A DNA stretch of 64,000 nt, from assembly GCA_964632545.1 (NCBI GenBank), contig CAZWBQ010000001.1:86432-150431 (forward strand), read 5' to 3'. Positions 35,413 through 45,119 of this stretch are shown here, one piece after another. The notes under the pieces are model-generated. The model worked only from the letters and a program-made list of their open reading frames with translations. It made no database searches and was not told where the DNA came from. Position numbers and translations under genes: made by a program. Source of the DNA: UBA7398 sp964632545 (GTDB lineage: Bacteria > Actinomycetota > Actinomycetes > Nanopelagicales > Nanopelagicaceae). The stretch's first letter is position 1, and every line of letters starts with the position of its first letter.

Positions 35413-36521
35413 AGGGAAGCAACTTTCTTTACAGACTCGATCAATTCAATCCAAGGGGCAACAAATTTATCTATACCTTCTCGTTCTAACTTGACCGCAA
35501 CTTCTTCCATTGAAATTCCAGTTGCGTTAAGTGCTTCTAAATCTTTTTCAGCGCTCTCAAAACCTGATGTTAGCGCGTCACCGCGAGTAACACCATGATC
35601 TTTCACCGCATCTAAAGTTCCTTGTGGCATCGTATTAACAGTATCTGGCCCAGTCAGTTCAGTTACATATCTCGTATCTTCATAAGTTTTATCTTTAACA
35701 CCAGTTGAAGCCCAAAGTGGCCGCTGGATATGCGCGCCATTATTTTTTAAAGTTTTCCATCGATCACTCGCTTTTACGTTTAGGAATTCTTTATAAGCCA
35801 ATCTAGCGTTGGCTATTGCTGCTTTTCCTAAAAGTGCCGTCGCAATAGGGGAGGATTGAGATTTCAATTGGTTATCCACTTCAGAATCAACTCGGCTAAT
35901 AAAGAATGAAGCAACAGAGTGAATCTCGGTGATTGGCTTACCGTTCGAAAGTCGGAGCTCGAGCCCTTCCATAAAAGCGTTCAGTACAGCTTTATATCGT
36001 TCTACTGAAAAAATTATTGTTACATTTACGCTAATCCCATCAGCAATTAAAGCGGTTATTGCTGGCAGACCTTCTACGGTGGCAGGTACCTTTATTAATA
36101 AATTGGGACGGTTAACAAGGTTCCAAAGTGATTTACCTTGCGCAATCGTATTTTCAGTATCGCGCGCTAATCTTGGATCGACTTCGATACTTACTCGACC
36201 ATCTATGCCATTACTTTTGTGAAAAGTATCAGTGAATAGATCGCAGGCATTGCGAACATCGTCTGTCGTTAATTTTGTGATTATTGATTCAATATCTAAG
36301 CCAGATACAGCCAAATCTGCGATCTCATTAGCGTAAAGATCTGATTTGCTTATAGCTTGTGAAAAAATAATTGGGTTTGTGGTAACTCCCGTAACGAATT
36401 CGTTTTTAATTAAAAAGCTCAATGATGTTGCGTTAGGCGCTTCCATCAATCGTTCTCTCGATAGGTCATCTAGCCAAATAGATGTACCAGTTGCTACAAC
36501 TGCACCTAACCGCGCCGACAT
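35409..36521 (-). CDS. tal: Transaldolase
   Basis: Non-oxidative pentose phosphate enzyme, 370 aa, actinobacterial long form. SIWLDDLSRE and VTGVTTNPIIF at the N-terminus, Schiff-base Lys in LLIKVPATVEG near residue 143, NVTIIFSVERY near 165, and WASTGVKDKTYED near 265. The ATG directly follows the tkt stop with no gap. Confidence 0.94.
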   Translation of the reverse strand: MSARLGAVVATGTSIWLDDLSRERLMEAPNATSLSFLIKNEFVTGVTTNPIIFSQAISKSDLYANEIADLAVSGLDIESIITKLTTDDVRNACDLFTDTFHKSNGIDGRVSIEVDPRLARDTENTIAQGKSLWNLVNRPNLLIKVPATVEGLPAITALIADGISVNVTIIFSVERYKAVLNAFMEGLELRLSNGKPITEIHSVASFFISRVDSEVDNQLKSQSSPIATALLGKAAIANARLAYKEFLNVKASDRWKTLKNNGAHIQRPLWASTGVKDKTYEDTRYVTELTGPDTVNTMPQGTLDAVKDHGVTRGDALTSGFESAEKDLEALNATGISMEEVAVKLEREGIDKFVAPWIELIESVKKVASL

Positions 36522-38594
36522 TTAACTATTCTTTACGCTTTTTAGCGCACGATGTGCTGCATCCACGACCGCTGCAGTAGTAAACCCAAACTCTTTAAAG
36601 AGCGTTCCAGCAGAAGCAGATGCGCCAAAGTGATCAAGTGAAACACTTTCACCGCAATCACCAATTAATTCGCGCCAACCAAGTGCAATGCCGGCTTCGA
36701 TGCTAACTCGGGCTCGTACTTTTGGCGGTAGTACTAAATCTCGATAACTGCTTGGTTGTTCTGCGAACCATTCCAAGGAAGGTGCGCTAACAACTCGAGT
36801 TGCTATGCCTTGTTGGGTCAGAGATTTTTGACTTTCTAGCGCTAACGCAACTTCGGAACCGGTAGCGATCAAAATTACATCGGGTGTGTTTTCGCAGTCA
36901 CTTAATACATATGCGCCTTTACCTACTCCTGAGGCTGGCGCTAACTTTGATCTATCAAATACTGGGAGATTCTGGCGTGATAACAAAATGCCGGTAGGTT
37001 TTTTTCGAATTATGATTTCTTTCCAAGCATGTACAACTTCATTTGCATCCGCTGGACGTACCACAGTTAAACCAGGAATAGCGCGTAGTGATGCAATATG
37101 TTCAACAGGTTGATGAGTTGGACCATCCTCACCTAAGCCAATTGAATCATGACTCCATACATATGTGACTGGCAATTTCATTAACGCGGAGAGTCGGACC
37201 GCACCCCGCATGTAATCACTAAACACCAAGAATGTGCCACCAAATGTTTTTGTTAAACCGTGAAGCGCGATGCCATTCATTATTGCACCCATAGCGTGCT
37301 CACGAATTCCGTAATGGATTACGCGACCGTAGGGATTTGCGTTCTTAAATCCGCTAGATAGTGGCAAGAACGATCCGCCACCTTCAATAGTTGTGTTGTT
37401 ACTTTCAGCAAGGTCTGCTGATCCACCCCAAAATTCTGGAAATGTATTTGCCAGTATTTGAATTGTGTCTCCCGAAGCTTTCCTAGTTGCAATTTCTTTA
37501 TCGGAGGAGAAGTTTGGCAATGAACTTTCCCAGCTTTCAGGTAGTTCTTTCAATTGTAATCGTTGTAAAAGTGCGGCACGATCTTTATTGTTTTTCCGCC
37601 AAAGATCAAAATCTTTTTGCCATTCTCCGCTTAATTCAGCGCCACGGGTTTTAACGGAACGAACATGTTTCTCAACATCATCAGGAAAGTAAAAATTAAT
37701 TTCAGGGTCTAACCCAAGTACTTTTTTTGTAGCCGCAACTTCTTCTGCACCTAGAGCGGAACCGTGAGATTTAGCAGTATTTTTTAAAGTAGGAGCTGGC
37801 CAAGCGATAACAGTCTGTAATCGGATTAACGTTGGTTTATTTTTTTCTATGATTGCGTTTTCCATTGCTATTTCTAAGGCATCTCGATCTACATCACCAT
37901 CGCTCTTTGCGGCAACTTCAATAACGTTCCATCCGTATGACTTATAACGCATAGCGACATCTTCATTAAAAGCTAAATGCGTGTCGCCTTCAATTGAAAT
38001 ACGGTTGTCATCATAAATAACTTTGAGATTTCCAAGTTGTTGAACACCTGCAAGTGATGAGGCTTCTGCACTAACACCTTCTTCGAAATCGCCATCCGAA
38101 CAGATAACCCAAATGTTGTGATCAAATGGACTATCGCCGTTATTATCTGGATCAAACAAGCCACGTTCATAGCGTGCTGCCATTGCCATTCCAACGCCAT
38201 TTGCTACACCTTGGCCAAGTGGACCAGTTGTTGTTTCAACGCCGGCAGTGTGACCGTATTCGGGATGACCAGGCGTTAACGAACCCCATGTTCGAAAATT
38301 TTTCAGATCCTCCAGTTCTACACCGTACCCGCTAAATAATAATTGGATGTAGAGAGTCAACGATGAATGCCCGCATGAAAGGATGAATCGATCTCGGCCT
38401 AACCAATTTGGATTACTTGGATCGTGTTTTAAAAACCGTTGGAAAAGCGTGTATGCAACTGGCGCTAGCGTCATCGCCGTTCCAGGATGGCCATTTCCTA
38501 CTTTTTGAACCGCGTCCATGGCCAACGCTCGTGCCACTTTTACTGCTTTATCATCTAAATGTGACCAAGGTGCCTTTGTATTTTTTGCGGTCAT
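36522..38594 (-). CDS. tkt: Transketolase
   Basis: Thiamine-diphosphate enzyme of the non-oxidative pentose phosphate pathway, 690 aa. NGHPGTAMTLAP near 35, the TPP motif ICSDGDFEEGVSAEA near 155, the pyrimidine domain IREHAMGAIMNGIALHG near 410, and a C-terminal domain. I start at ATG 38594 because it overlaps the ctaA stop (ATGA). The frame opens further upstream to 38642, but that stretch lies inside ctaA and shows no transketolase similarity. Confidence 0.95.
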   Translation of the reverse strand: MTAKNTKAPWSHLDDKAVKVARALAMDAVQKVGNGHPGTAMTLAPVAYTLFQRFLKHDPSNPNWLGRDRFILSCGHSSLTLYIQLLFSGYGVELEDLKNFRTWGSLTPGHPEYGHTAGVETTTGPLGQGVANGVGMAMAARYERGLFDPDNNGDSPFDHNIWVICSDGDFEEGVSAEASSLAGVQQLGNLKVIYDDNRISIEGDTHLAFNEDVAMRYKSYGWNVIEVAAKSDGDVDRDALEIAMENAIIEKNKPTLIRLQTVIAWPAPTLKNTAKSHGSALGAEEVAATKKVLGLDPEINFYFPDDVEKHVRSVKTRGAELSGEWQKDFDLWRKNNKDRAALLQRLQLKELPESWESSLPNFSSDKEIATRKASGDTIQILANTFPEFWGGSADLAESNNTTIEGGGSFLPLSSGFKNANPYGRVIHYGIREHAMGAIMNGIALHGLTKTFGGTFLVFSDYMRGAVRLSALMKLPVTYVWSHDSIGLGEDGPTHQPVEHIASLRAIPGLTVVRPADANEVVHAWKEIIIRKKPTGILLSRQNLPVFDRSKLAPASGVGKGAYVLSDCENTPDVILIATGSEVALALESQKSLTQQGIATRVVSAPSLEWFAEQPSSYRDLVLPPKVRARVSIEAGIALGWRELIGDCGESVSLDHFGASASAGTLFKEFGFTTAAVVDAAHRALKSVKNS

Positions 38595-39463
38595 CGAGTG
38601 AACACCTTTCCCGTGATGGCGAGATTCCAAGCTGAGATCCAAACTAACGTTGCTCCCATTAGATGAAAGCCCACTAAGAGAATAGGTACGCCAGTAAAAT
38701 ATTGAACAAAACCAATTCCGCCTTGTGCGAGCGAAATAAGTAGAAGTAAGAAAACTTTACGGCCAAAATTTCGCTGCACACTAGTCTCCTCATACATTCT
38801 CACAGTGAAGAAAAGTGCAATCGTTAAAAGCATAAAAACAATGACAACATCAGCGTGTATCCGTGTTATTAACCTTGGATCGAAGTTAAACCTTTTGGCT
38901 TGCGCATCGCCAGCGTGCGGTCCATTTCCGGTAACTACAGTGCCAAGTACAACTACTAAGATACTCATCAGCACAACGGATTGCGCCAATTTTTTTGAAA
39001 CTGGGCGTAATTCAATTTTCAAATCCTTACCAACCGCCCGTTGTCGTAACGAAAGTGCACCACCGATTAGCACAATCGAAAGTAAAAAGTGTCCAGCAAC
39101 TGGAATTGGATTCAGATGGGTAAGAACGGTTATGCCACCAAGAATCCCTTGACCAAAAATTCCAGCTAATTGACCTAGCGCTAACCAACGTAACTCTTTA
39201 GCGCGTTTTCTAACCACAATTACGATCACTGCGACTGCGGCTAAGAGCAGCGCAAAAGTTAGTAATCGATTTCCAAATTCAATCCAAGAGTGAAATTTGC
39301 CTTCAATTTGACCGGTTACCGGGGTAAATGAGCCGGGCGTACATTCCGGCCAAGTGGGACAGCCAAGGCCAGACCCGGTTAATCGAACTGCGCCGCCAGT
39401 AACAACAATGGCAGCTTGTAAGAAAACCAGAAGCGAAAATAGGAATCGTTCAATTCTGGACAT
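38591..39463 (-). CDS. ctaA: Heme A synthase (COX15/CtaA family)
   Basis: Membrane enzyme that oxidises the heme o methyl group to make heme a for cytochrome c oxidase. 290 aa with about seven to eight helices and the heme-ligand histidines in FHSWIEFGNRLLT, HLNPIPVAGHFLLS, TRIHADVV and GFHLMGATLVW. N-terminal GGAVRLTGSGLGCPTWPEC is diagnostic. It opens a ctaA-tkt-tal-pgi unit and is divergent from sufR. ctaB, often found next to it, is not in the window. Confidence 0.93.
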   Translation of the reverse strand: MSRIERFLFSLLVFLQAAIVVTGGAVRLTGSGLGCPTWPECTPGSFTPVTGQIEGKFHSWIEFGNRLLTFALLLAAVAVIVIVVRKRAKELRWLALGQLAGIFGQGILGGITVLTHLNPIPVAGHFLLSIVLIGGALSLRQRAVGKDLKIELRPVSKKLAQSVVLMSILVVVLGTVVTGNGPHAGDAQAKRFNFDPRLITRIHADVVIVFMLLTIALFFTVRMYEETSVQRNFGRKVFLLLLISLAQGGIGFVQYFTGVPILLVGFHLMGATLVWISAWNLAITGKVFTR

Positions 39464-39469
39464 ACCCGA

Positions 39470-39475
39470 ACCTTA
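39470..39475 (-). promoter_or_regulatory. -10 element of ctaA, leaderless type
   Basis: On the minus strand TAAGGT is followed by six bases and the ctaA ATG. AAGG within it could also act as a weak ribosome binding site, so this case is less clear than the others. Confidence 0.4.
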
Positions 39476-39531
39476 TTGCCGACACGAGCCAGTTGAGCTG
39501 AGGCTGGATTGGCGGTTTAAGGCGAATTACG

Positions 39532-39545
39532 CAACACTACTGTTG
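39532..39545 (+). promoter_or_regulatory. Inverted repeat at the sufR start, possible operator
   Basis: CAACA and TGTTG form a perfect 5-bp palindrome with a 4-nt spacer; its last base is the first base of the sufR GTG. Its position suits autorepression by SufR, but this is inference. Confidence 0.35.
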
Positions 39546-40252
39546 TGAAAAAGACTAGCGCTCATACCTTTCCAGGCGAGGATCTGCGAACCCGAGATCG
39601 CCTTGCGCGGGCAATTTTGGAAGCTGGTCCTTCAACAGCGGTGGCATTAGCTAAGCGATTGAAAATTACCCCTGCAGGTGTGCGGCGCCATCTAGATGCT
39701 TTAGTCCAAGATGGAATTCTTGAAGCGCGCGAACCACATCAACGAAGTCTGAATATCAGAGGTCGTGGACGCCCTTCCAAAGTTTTTGTGATGACCGAGA
39801 TTGGCCGCGAAAAATTTGAACATTCTTATGATGATCTAGCAGTTTTCGCTCTTAAATATATGAACACCCAATCCGGCGCAGCAATGGTCACCGGTTTCGC
39901 GAATGCGCGCGCAGAAGATATGGAAAGAAAAGCTAAGTTATTTATTAGTAAAACTAAATCTGAAAATGGAAAACTTACAGGGCTAGCTGATTTTTTAAGT
40001 AGCGAAGGTTTTGCCGCCAATGTACATGATCAAGGCAATGGGCAGGAACTCTGCCAACATCATTGTCCAATCGCGCATGTTGCAGCCGAATTCCCAGAGT
40101 TATGCGAAGCAGAAACTGCGGCATTTTCTAGAATAACTGGCACGCATGTACAACGACTGGCCACCATCGCACATGGAGATGGTGTTTGCACCACCTTCAT
40201 TCCAAATTTATCGAAAAAAACAACTACGGAGAAAGTTGGAAAACGCGCATGA
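39545..40252 (+). CDS. sufR: SufR-type Fe-S cluster-sensing transcriptional regulator
   Basis: 235 aa. N-terminal winged helix (AVALAKRLKITPAGVRRHLDAL, in parts, residues 34-56) with wing GRGRPSKVFVMTEIGRE, and a C-terminal region with cysteines placed for a cluster (ELCQHHCPI, ELCEAE, GVCTTF). In actinobacteria and cyanobacteria SufR represses the suf operon when Fe-S supply is adequate. It leads the operon and overlaps sufB by four bases (ATGA). Confidence 0.9.
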   Translation: MKKTSAHTFPGEDLRTRDRLARAILEAGPSTAVALAKRLKITPAGVRRHLDALVQDGILEAREPHQRSLNIRGRGRPSKVFVMTEIGREKFEHSYDDLAVFALKYMNTQSGAAMVTGFANARAEDMERKAKLFISKTKSENGKLTGLADFLSSEGFAANVHDQGNGQELCQHHCPIAHVAAEFPELCEAETAAFSRITGTHVQRLATIAHGDGVCTTFIPNLSKKTTTEKVGKRA

Positions 40253-41661
40253 CACAAGTAGCACACCCAGAACTTGAAGGATTAGGTAAATATGAATTTG
40301 GTTGGTCCGATAAGAACGATGTTGGTGCAAATAGTAGACGTGGCTTAAACGAAGAGGTCGTACGCGATATCTCCGCGAAGAAAAACGAACCACAATGGAT
40401 GCTAGATCTACGACTAAAAGGTTTGGCCTTATTCGATAAGAAACCAATGCCAAACTGGGGTTCTGATCTATCGGGAATTCATTTCGACACCATTAAATAC
40501 TTTGTCCGCTCCACTGAAAAACAAGCCACCACATGGGATGAATTGCCGGATGACATTAAAAATACTTATGATCGACTTGGTATTCCAGAGGCCGAAAAAA
40601 TGCGCTTGGTATCAGGTGTTGCAGCCCAATATGAATCTGAAGTTGTTTATCACTCTATTCGCGAAGATTTGGAAAAATTGGGTGTACTTTTCTTAGATAC
40701 TGATACTGCACTTCGTGAACATGAAGATATTTTCAAAGAGTTCTTCGGATCAGTTATCCCAGTTGGCGACAATAAATTTGCTGCACTAAATACTTCGGTT
40801 TGGTCTGGTGGATCATTTATTTATGTCCCTAAAGGAGTTCATGTAGATATTCCATTGCAGGCTTACTTCCGGATTAACACTGAGAATATGGGTCAATTTG
40901 AACGCACTTTAATTATCGCCGACGAAGATTCTTACGTGCATTATGTAGAAGGTTGCACCGCACCAATTTATTCGTCAGATTCATTGCATTCTGCGGTGGT
41001 TGAAATTATCGTACGAAAGAATGCTCGGGTTCGTTACACCACAATCCAAAATTGGTCTAACAACGTGTATAACTTAGTTACCAAACGCGCTGTCTGTGCT
41101 GAGGGTGCAACCATGGAGTGGATTGATGGAAACATTGGATCGAAGGTAACCATGAAATACCCAGCAGTGTTTCTTATGGGTCCGCATTCAAAGGGCGAAA
41201 CCTTATCCGTTGCATTTGCTGGCGAAGGCCAACATCAGGATGCCGGCGCAAAAATGGTTCACGCCGCTCCATATACATCTTCAACAATTATTTCTAAATC
41301 TGTAGCTAGAGGTGGCGGTCGAACTTCTTATCGCGGCTTAGTTAAAGTTGAAGAAGGTGCGCATCATTCCAAGAGCACAGTTAAATGTGATGCACTTTTG
41401 GTAGATACCATTTCGCGTTCTGATACATATCCATACGTCGATGTTCGTGAAGATGATGTTTCTATGGGACATGAAGCTACAGTTTCAAAAATTAGCGATG
41501 ATCAACTTTTCTATTTGATGTCACGCGGCTTGTCCGAAGATGAAGCTATGGCGATGATTGTCCGAGGCTTTATCGAACCAATTGCACGTGAATTGCCAAT
41601 GGAATATGCGCTTGAACTCAACCGCTTGATTCAATTGCAAATGGAAGGCGCTGTCGGATAG
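40249..41661 (+). CDS. sufB: Fe-S cluster assembly scaffold SufB
   Basis: Scaffold subunit of the SufBCD complex, 470 aa, cytoplasmic. Beta-helix core with ERTLIIADEDSYVHYVEGC, SDSLHSAVVEI, and C-terminal signature SRGLSEDEAMAMIVRGF. The Cys in VEGCTAP is conserved in SufB. The start is ATG 40249, overlapping the sufR stop; a longer frame back to 40186 lies within sufR. Confidence 0.95.
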   Translation: MTQVAHPELEGLGKYEFGWSDKNDVGANSRRGLNEEVVRDISAKKNEPQWMLDLRLKGLALFDKKPMPNWGSDLSGIHFDTIKYFVRSTEKQATTWDELPDDIKNTYDRLGIPEAEKMRLVSGVAAQYESEVVYHSIREDLEKLGVLFLDTDTALREHEDIFKEFFGSVIPVGDNKFAALNTSVWSGGSFIYVPKGVHVDIPLQAYFRINTENMGQFERTLIIADEDSYVHYVEGCTAPIYSSDSLHSAVVEIIVRKNARVRYTTIQNWSNNVYNLVTKRAVCAEGATMEWIDGNIGSKVTMKYPAVFLMGPHSKGETLSVAFAGEGQHQDAGAKMVHAAPYTSSTIISKSVARGGGRTSYRGLVKVEEGAHHSKSTVKCDALLVDTISRSDTYPYVDVREDDVSMGHEATVSKISDDQLFYLMSRGLSEDEAMAMIVRGFIEPIARELPMEYALELNRLIQLQMEGAVG

Positions 41662-42758
41662 TGAGCACGTTAACTTCCAATTTATTAAATCATGCAAGTA
41701 CGCCAACTGGCAGAGAAGAAGCTTGGCGATTTACTCCGCTCAAGCGAATAGCTGGTCTTCATGATCGTGAAACGCAAGTGTTGGATCAAGTTTCGCTCTT
41801 CCGTAAAAGCGAAGGAGAAAAAGGATTCTCATTAAAGCTGGTAACTACCGATTTGGTACCAGCCATTTCAAAAACGGATGATGTAATCGTTGAAAGAATT
41901 CGCGAAATTGTTGCAAAAGTTACAGTTTTGGAAATTGAACGCGATGCAGAAATTTCAGAGCCGATAACGCTTAATCGCAAGAATAGTTCTGATAAGGAAT
42001 TCTCTCGAACCGTAATTCGAGCCGGTGCCAATAGTAAAGCAACTGTAATTATTGAAAATACCGGCTCATCAGTAATCGGAGAAGAGATTGAAATAATTCT
42101 CGATCCTGGTTCAACCTTGAATTTTGTAACGCTGCAAGAATGGGAAAATACCACTGTGCACTTAGCGCGACATCATGCAATCATCGGCAAAGATGCGACA
42201 TTTAACTCCATAACGGTTTCAGTTGGTGGATCAGTTGTTCGAATTCTTCCGACAGTTGAGTATGCCGGTCCTGGTGCAAGTGCAGAATTGCTCGGCGTTT
42301 ATTTTGCTACAGATGGCCAGCACTTGGAACATCGAATCCATGTAGATCATGGCGTTCCAAATGCTAAGTCTCGCGTAAATTACAAAGGTGCACTAGCGGG
42401 AGATCAAGCGCGCTCTGTGTGGATTGGTGATGTTTTTATTCGTGCAATTGCTGAAGGAACGGATACTTACGAACTTAATCGCAACCTTCTACTTACTGAT
42501 GGTGCCAGAGCAGATTCAGTGCCCAATCTCGAGATTGAAACTGGCGAAATTATTGGCGCTGGCCACGCCAGCACAACTGGTCGATTCGATGACGAACAAC
42601 TTTTCTATTTGATGTCTCGAGGGATTCCATCTGATGAAGCACGAAGGTTGGTAATTCGAGGCTTTTTTACCGAGATAATTTCAAAAATCGGCGACGAAGT
42701 TATTGAAGAAAGATTAATGGTTCGAATTGACCATGATTTATCCAGGGTTGGTGCGTAG
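41661..42758 (+). CDS. sufD: Fe-S cluster assembly protein SufD
   Basis: Partner of SufB and SufC, 365 aa. It shares the C-terminal pattern LFYLMSRGIPSDEARRLVIRGF with SufB and has the conserved His in GAGHASTTGRFD. The GTG start uses the last base of the sufB stop. Confidence 0.93.
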   Translation: MSTLTSNLLNHASTPTGREEAWRFTPLKRIAGLHDRETQVLDQVSLFRKSEGEKGFSLKLVTTDLVPAISKTDDVIVERIREIVAKVTVLEIERDAEISEPITLNRKNSSDKEFSRTVIRAGANSKATVIIENTGSSVIGEEIEIILDPGSTLNFVTLQEWENTTVHLARHHAIIGKDATFNSITVSVGGSVVRILPTVEYAGPGASAELLGVYFATDGQHLEHRIHVDHGVPNAKSRVNYKGALAGDQARSVWIGDVFIRAIAEGTDTYELNRNLLLTDGARADSVPNLEIETGEIIGAGHASTTGRFDDEQLFYLMSRGIPSDEARRLVIRGFFTEIISKIGDEVIEERLMVRIDHDLSRVGA

Positions 42759-43066
42759 TGCAATCGTTATCAATGCCTATTACAGATTTGATTCCTGGCA
42801 AACCAAAGAAAATTGAAGTTGGCGGTAAAGATATTTGCGTCGCACGCATAGGTGACGAAGTTTTTGCAATTGGTGATGTTTGTACGCATTCGGAAGCTTC
42901 GCTCTCTGAAGGTGACATCTCAGATTACAAAATTGAATGTTGGTTACATGGCGCAGAGTTCGATCTAAGAGATGGAAAATCTCTGACACCGCCAGCAACC
43001 GAAGATGCCGAGGTTTTTGCTGTAACACGTGATGGAGATACCGTCACGATAAGTCTCAACTCATAA
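42758..43066 (+). CDS. Rieske-type ferredoxin of the suf operon
   Basis: 102 aa with the Rieske 2Fe-2S ligands C-T-H (VCTHSEASL) near residue 42 and C-W-L-H (CWLHGAEFDLRDG) near 61. It resembles small ferredoxin subunits of aromatic dioxygenases, but its position between sufD and sufC, common in actinobacteria, suggests an electron-transfer role in cluster assembly. GTG start shares one base with the sufD stop. Confidence 0.9.
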   Translation: MQSLSMPITDLIPGKPKKIEVGGKDICVARIGDEVFAIGDVCTHSEASLSEGDISDYKIECWLHGAEFDLRDGKSLTPPATEDAEVFAVTRDGDTVTISLNS

Positions 43067-43074
43067 GGAAGAAA

Positions 43075-43827
43075 ATGTCATCACTGGTTATTAAGAATTT
43101 GCGCGTCGGAGTTGAAACTGATTCTGGTCTTACTGAAATTTTAAAGGGAGTGGACTTAACGGTTAACTCGGGCGAAACCCATGCAATTATGGGACCAAAT
43201 GGTTCTGGTAAATCAACTCTTGCTTATTCCATTGCAGGACATCCGAAATACACAATTATGGGCGGCACGGTAACTCTAGATGGCGTTGATGTTCTTGAAA
43301 TGACCGTCGACGAACGTGCAAAGGCAGGATTATTTTTAGCTATGCAATACCCAGTTGAAGTGCCTGGAGTTTCAGTATCAAATTTTTTACGGACTGCAGC
43401 AACTGCACTTCGCGGCGAAGCGCCAAAAATTCGTACTTGGGTTGGTGAAGTTAAAGAAGCCATGACTAAATTAAATATGGATCCAGCGTTCTCAGAGCGG
43501 AGTGTAAATGAAGGATTTTCCGGCGGCGAAAAAAAACGTCATGAAATTCTCCAGCTTGAATTATTGAAGCCGAAAATTGCAATTCTCGATGAAACTGATT
43601 CAGGGCTCGATGTTGATGCGCTTAGAATTGTTTCAGAAGGAGTAAACCGGGTGAAAGCCGAATCAAATATTGGTGTTTTGCTCATTACCCACTACACCCG
43701 AATTCTTAGATACATAAAGCCGGATTTCGTACATGTATTCGCAAATGGCCATATTGTTGAAGAAGGCGGCGCTGAATTAGCCGACAAGTTAGAAGAGAAC
43801 GGTTACGCTGAATACATTAAGAGTTAA
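43075..43827 (+). CDS. sufC: Fe-S cluster assembly ATPase SufC
   Basis: ABC-type ATPase of SufBCD, 250 aa. Walker A MGPNGSGKST near 39, GLFLAMQYPVEVPGVSVSNFLRTA (Q-loop region, in parts), signature FSGGEKKRHEIL near 150, Walker B AILDETDSGLD and H-loop ITHY. Ribosome binding site AAGGAAG. Confidence 0.96.
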   Translation: MSSLVIKNLRVGVETDSGLTEILKGVDLTVNSGETHAIMGPNGSGKSTLAYSIAGHPKYTIMGGTVTLDGVDVLEMTVDERAKAGLFLAMQYPVEVPGVSVSNFLRTAATALRGEAPKIRTWVGEVKEAMTKLNMDPAFSERSVNEGFSGGEKKRHEILQLELLKPKIAILDETDSGLDVDALRIVSEGVNRVKAESNIGVLLITHYTRILRYIKPDFVHVFANGHIVEEGGAELADKLEENGYAEYIKS

Positions 43828-43844
43828 TTTCAGATAGAGGGAAA

Positions 43845-45119
43845 ATGTCGGGTTTGTTAGATGTAGCTGCGATTAAGCGGGATTTTCCGATATTTAATCG
43901 CACTATTCGTGACGGACAACGCTTAATCTATTTGGATAGCGGCGCAACTTCTCACAAACCAAAAGCGGTACTCGATGCTGAGCGGGACTTTTACGAAAAT
44001 CATAATTCAGCGGTCCACCGCGGCGCTCACCAATTAGCCGAAGAAGCGACTGAACTATTCGAAGAAGCCCGTTTAGAAGTGGCTAGATTTCTAAATGGTG
44101 AAGGATCTGAAATAGTTTTTACAAAGAGCGCTACGGAATCTTTGAATTTACTCGCATACTCTTTTAGTAATTCCGGTAAAAATTCTAAATTTCATTTGAA
44201 TCCTGGCGATCGTATTGTTGTTACCGAAATGGAACACCATGCAAATTTAATTCCTTGGCAACAATTAGCTGCAAGAACGGGTGCTGAACTAACTTGGTTA
44301 TCCGTAACCGAGGATGGCAGGTTGGATTTAAGTAACATCGACTCCATCATTACATCCAAAACTAAAATAGTTGCAATTACTCATCAGTCAAATGTTTTAG
44401 GCACGATCAATCCAATAAAAAAATTAGCGAGCGCTGCAAAGAGCGTTGGTGCGTTATTTGTTCTTGATGCTTGCCAATCAGTTCCACATTTCAAGGTAGA
44501 TGTGAAAGATTTGGGTATTGATTTCTTAGCGTTCTCTGGGCATAAAGCAGTGGGGCCTACCGGTGTTGGCATACTTTGGGGGCGTGCCGAATTGTTAAAC
44601 GAGATGGAACCATTCTTAACTGGTGGCTCTATGATCGAATCTGTAACTATGTCATCGGCTACTTTTGCAGAATCGCCCCAACGATTTGAAGCTGGCGTTC
44701 CAAATATGGCACAGGCCATTGGACTTGGCGCTGCCATCCGATATCTAAATGGAATAGGCATGGAGAATATTCATAACCATGAGCTCTCGCTAACCGAGTA
44801 CGCGCTCAAAAAATTGCAAAGTGTTGTTGGATTGAAAATCATTGGACCAGTTGATGCGGAAGCTCGCGGATCGGTTTTTTCTTTCACTATGGAAAATATC
44901 CATCCACATGATTTAGGACAGGCGCTCGATCAGAATGGGATCGCGGTTCGTACCGGGCATCATTGCGCATGGCCGTTAATGCGAGTTCTAAAAGTTCCAG
45001 CAACAACGCGTGCCTCTTTATATTTCTATAATGATTTTAGCGACATAGACGCTTTGATTTCTGGAATCTATGAAGCAAAAGAATTCTTCACATCTCCTAG
45101 AACGAGAGTGAAAAGTTAA
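43845..45119 (+). CDS. sufS: Cysteine desulfurase SufS
   Basis: PLP enzyme releasing sulfur from cysteine for cluster assembly, 424 aa. PLP-lysine Lys234 in FSGHKAVGPTG, catalytic Cys374 in RTGHHCAWP (group II desulfurase), and the N-terminal YLDSGATSHKP. The stop overlaps the SufU start by one base, and SufU is its expected sulfur acceptor. Confidence 0.95.
   Translation: MSGLLDVAAIKRDFPIFNRTIRDGQRLIYLDSGATSHKPKAVLDAERDFYENHNSAVHRGAHQLAEEATELFEEARLEVARFLNGEGSEIVFTKSATESLNLLAYSFSNSGKNSKFHLNPGDRIVVTEMEHHANLIPWQQLAARTGAELTWLSVTEDGRLDLSNIDSIITSKTKIVAITHQSNVLGTINPIKKLASAAKSVGALFVLDACQSVPHFKVDVKDLGIDFLAFSGHKAVGPTGVGILWGRAELLNEMEPFLTGGSMIESVTMSSATFAESPQRFEAGVPNMAQAIGLGAAIRYLNGIGMENIHNHELSLTEYALKKLQSVVGLKIIGPVDAEARGSVFSFTMENIHPHDLGQALDQNGIAVRTGHHCAWPLMRVLKVPATTRASLYFYNDFSDIDALISGIYEAKEFFTSPRTRVKS

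Noticed and set aside
38595..38642. Extended N-terminus of transketolase
   Set aside because: This stretch codes for the end of ctaA in another frame; ATG 38594 overlaps the ctaA stop and starts at the family's usual point.
40186..40248. Extended N-terminus of SufB
   Set aside because: Lies within sufR; ATG 40249 forms an ATGA overlap and begins the conserved region.
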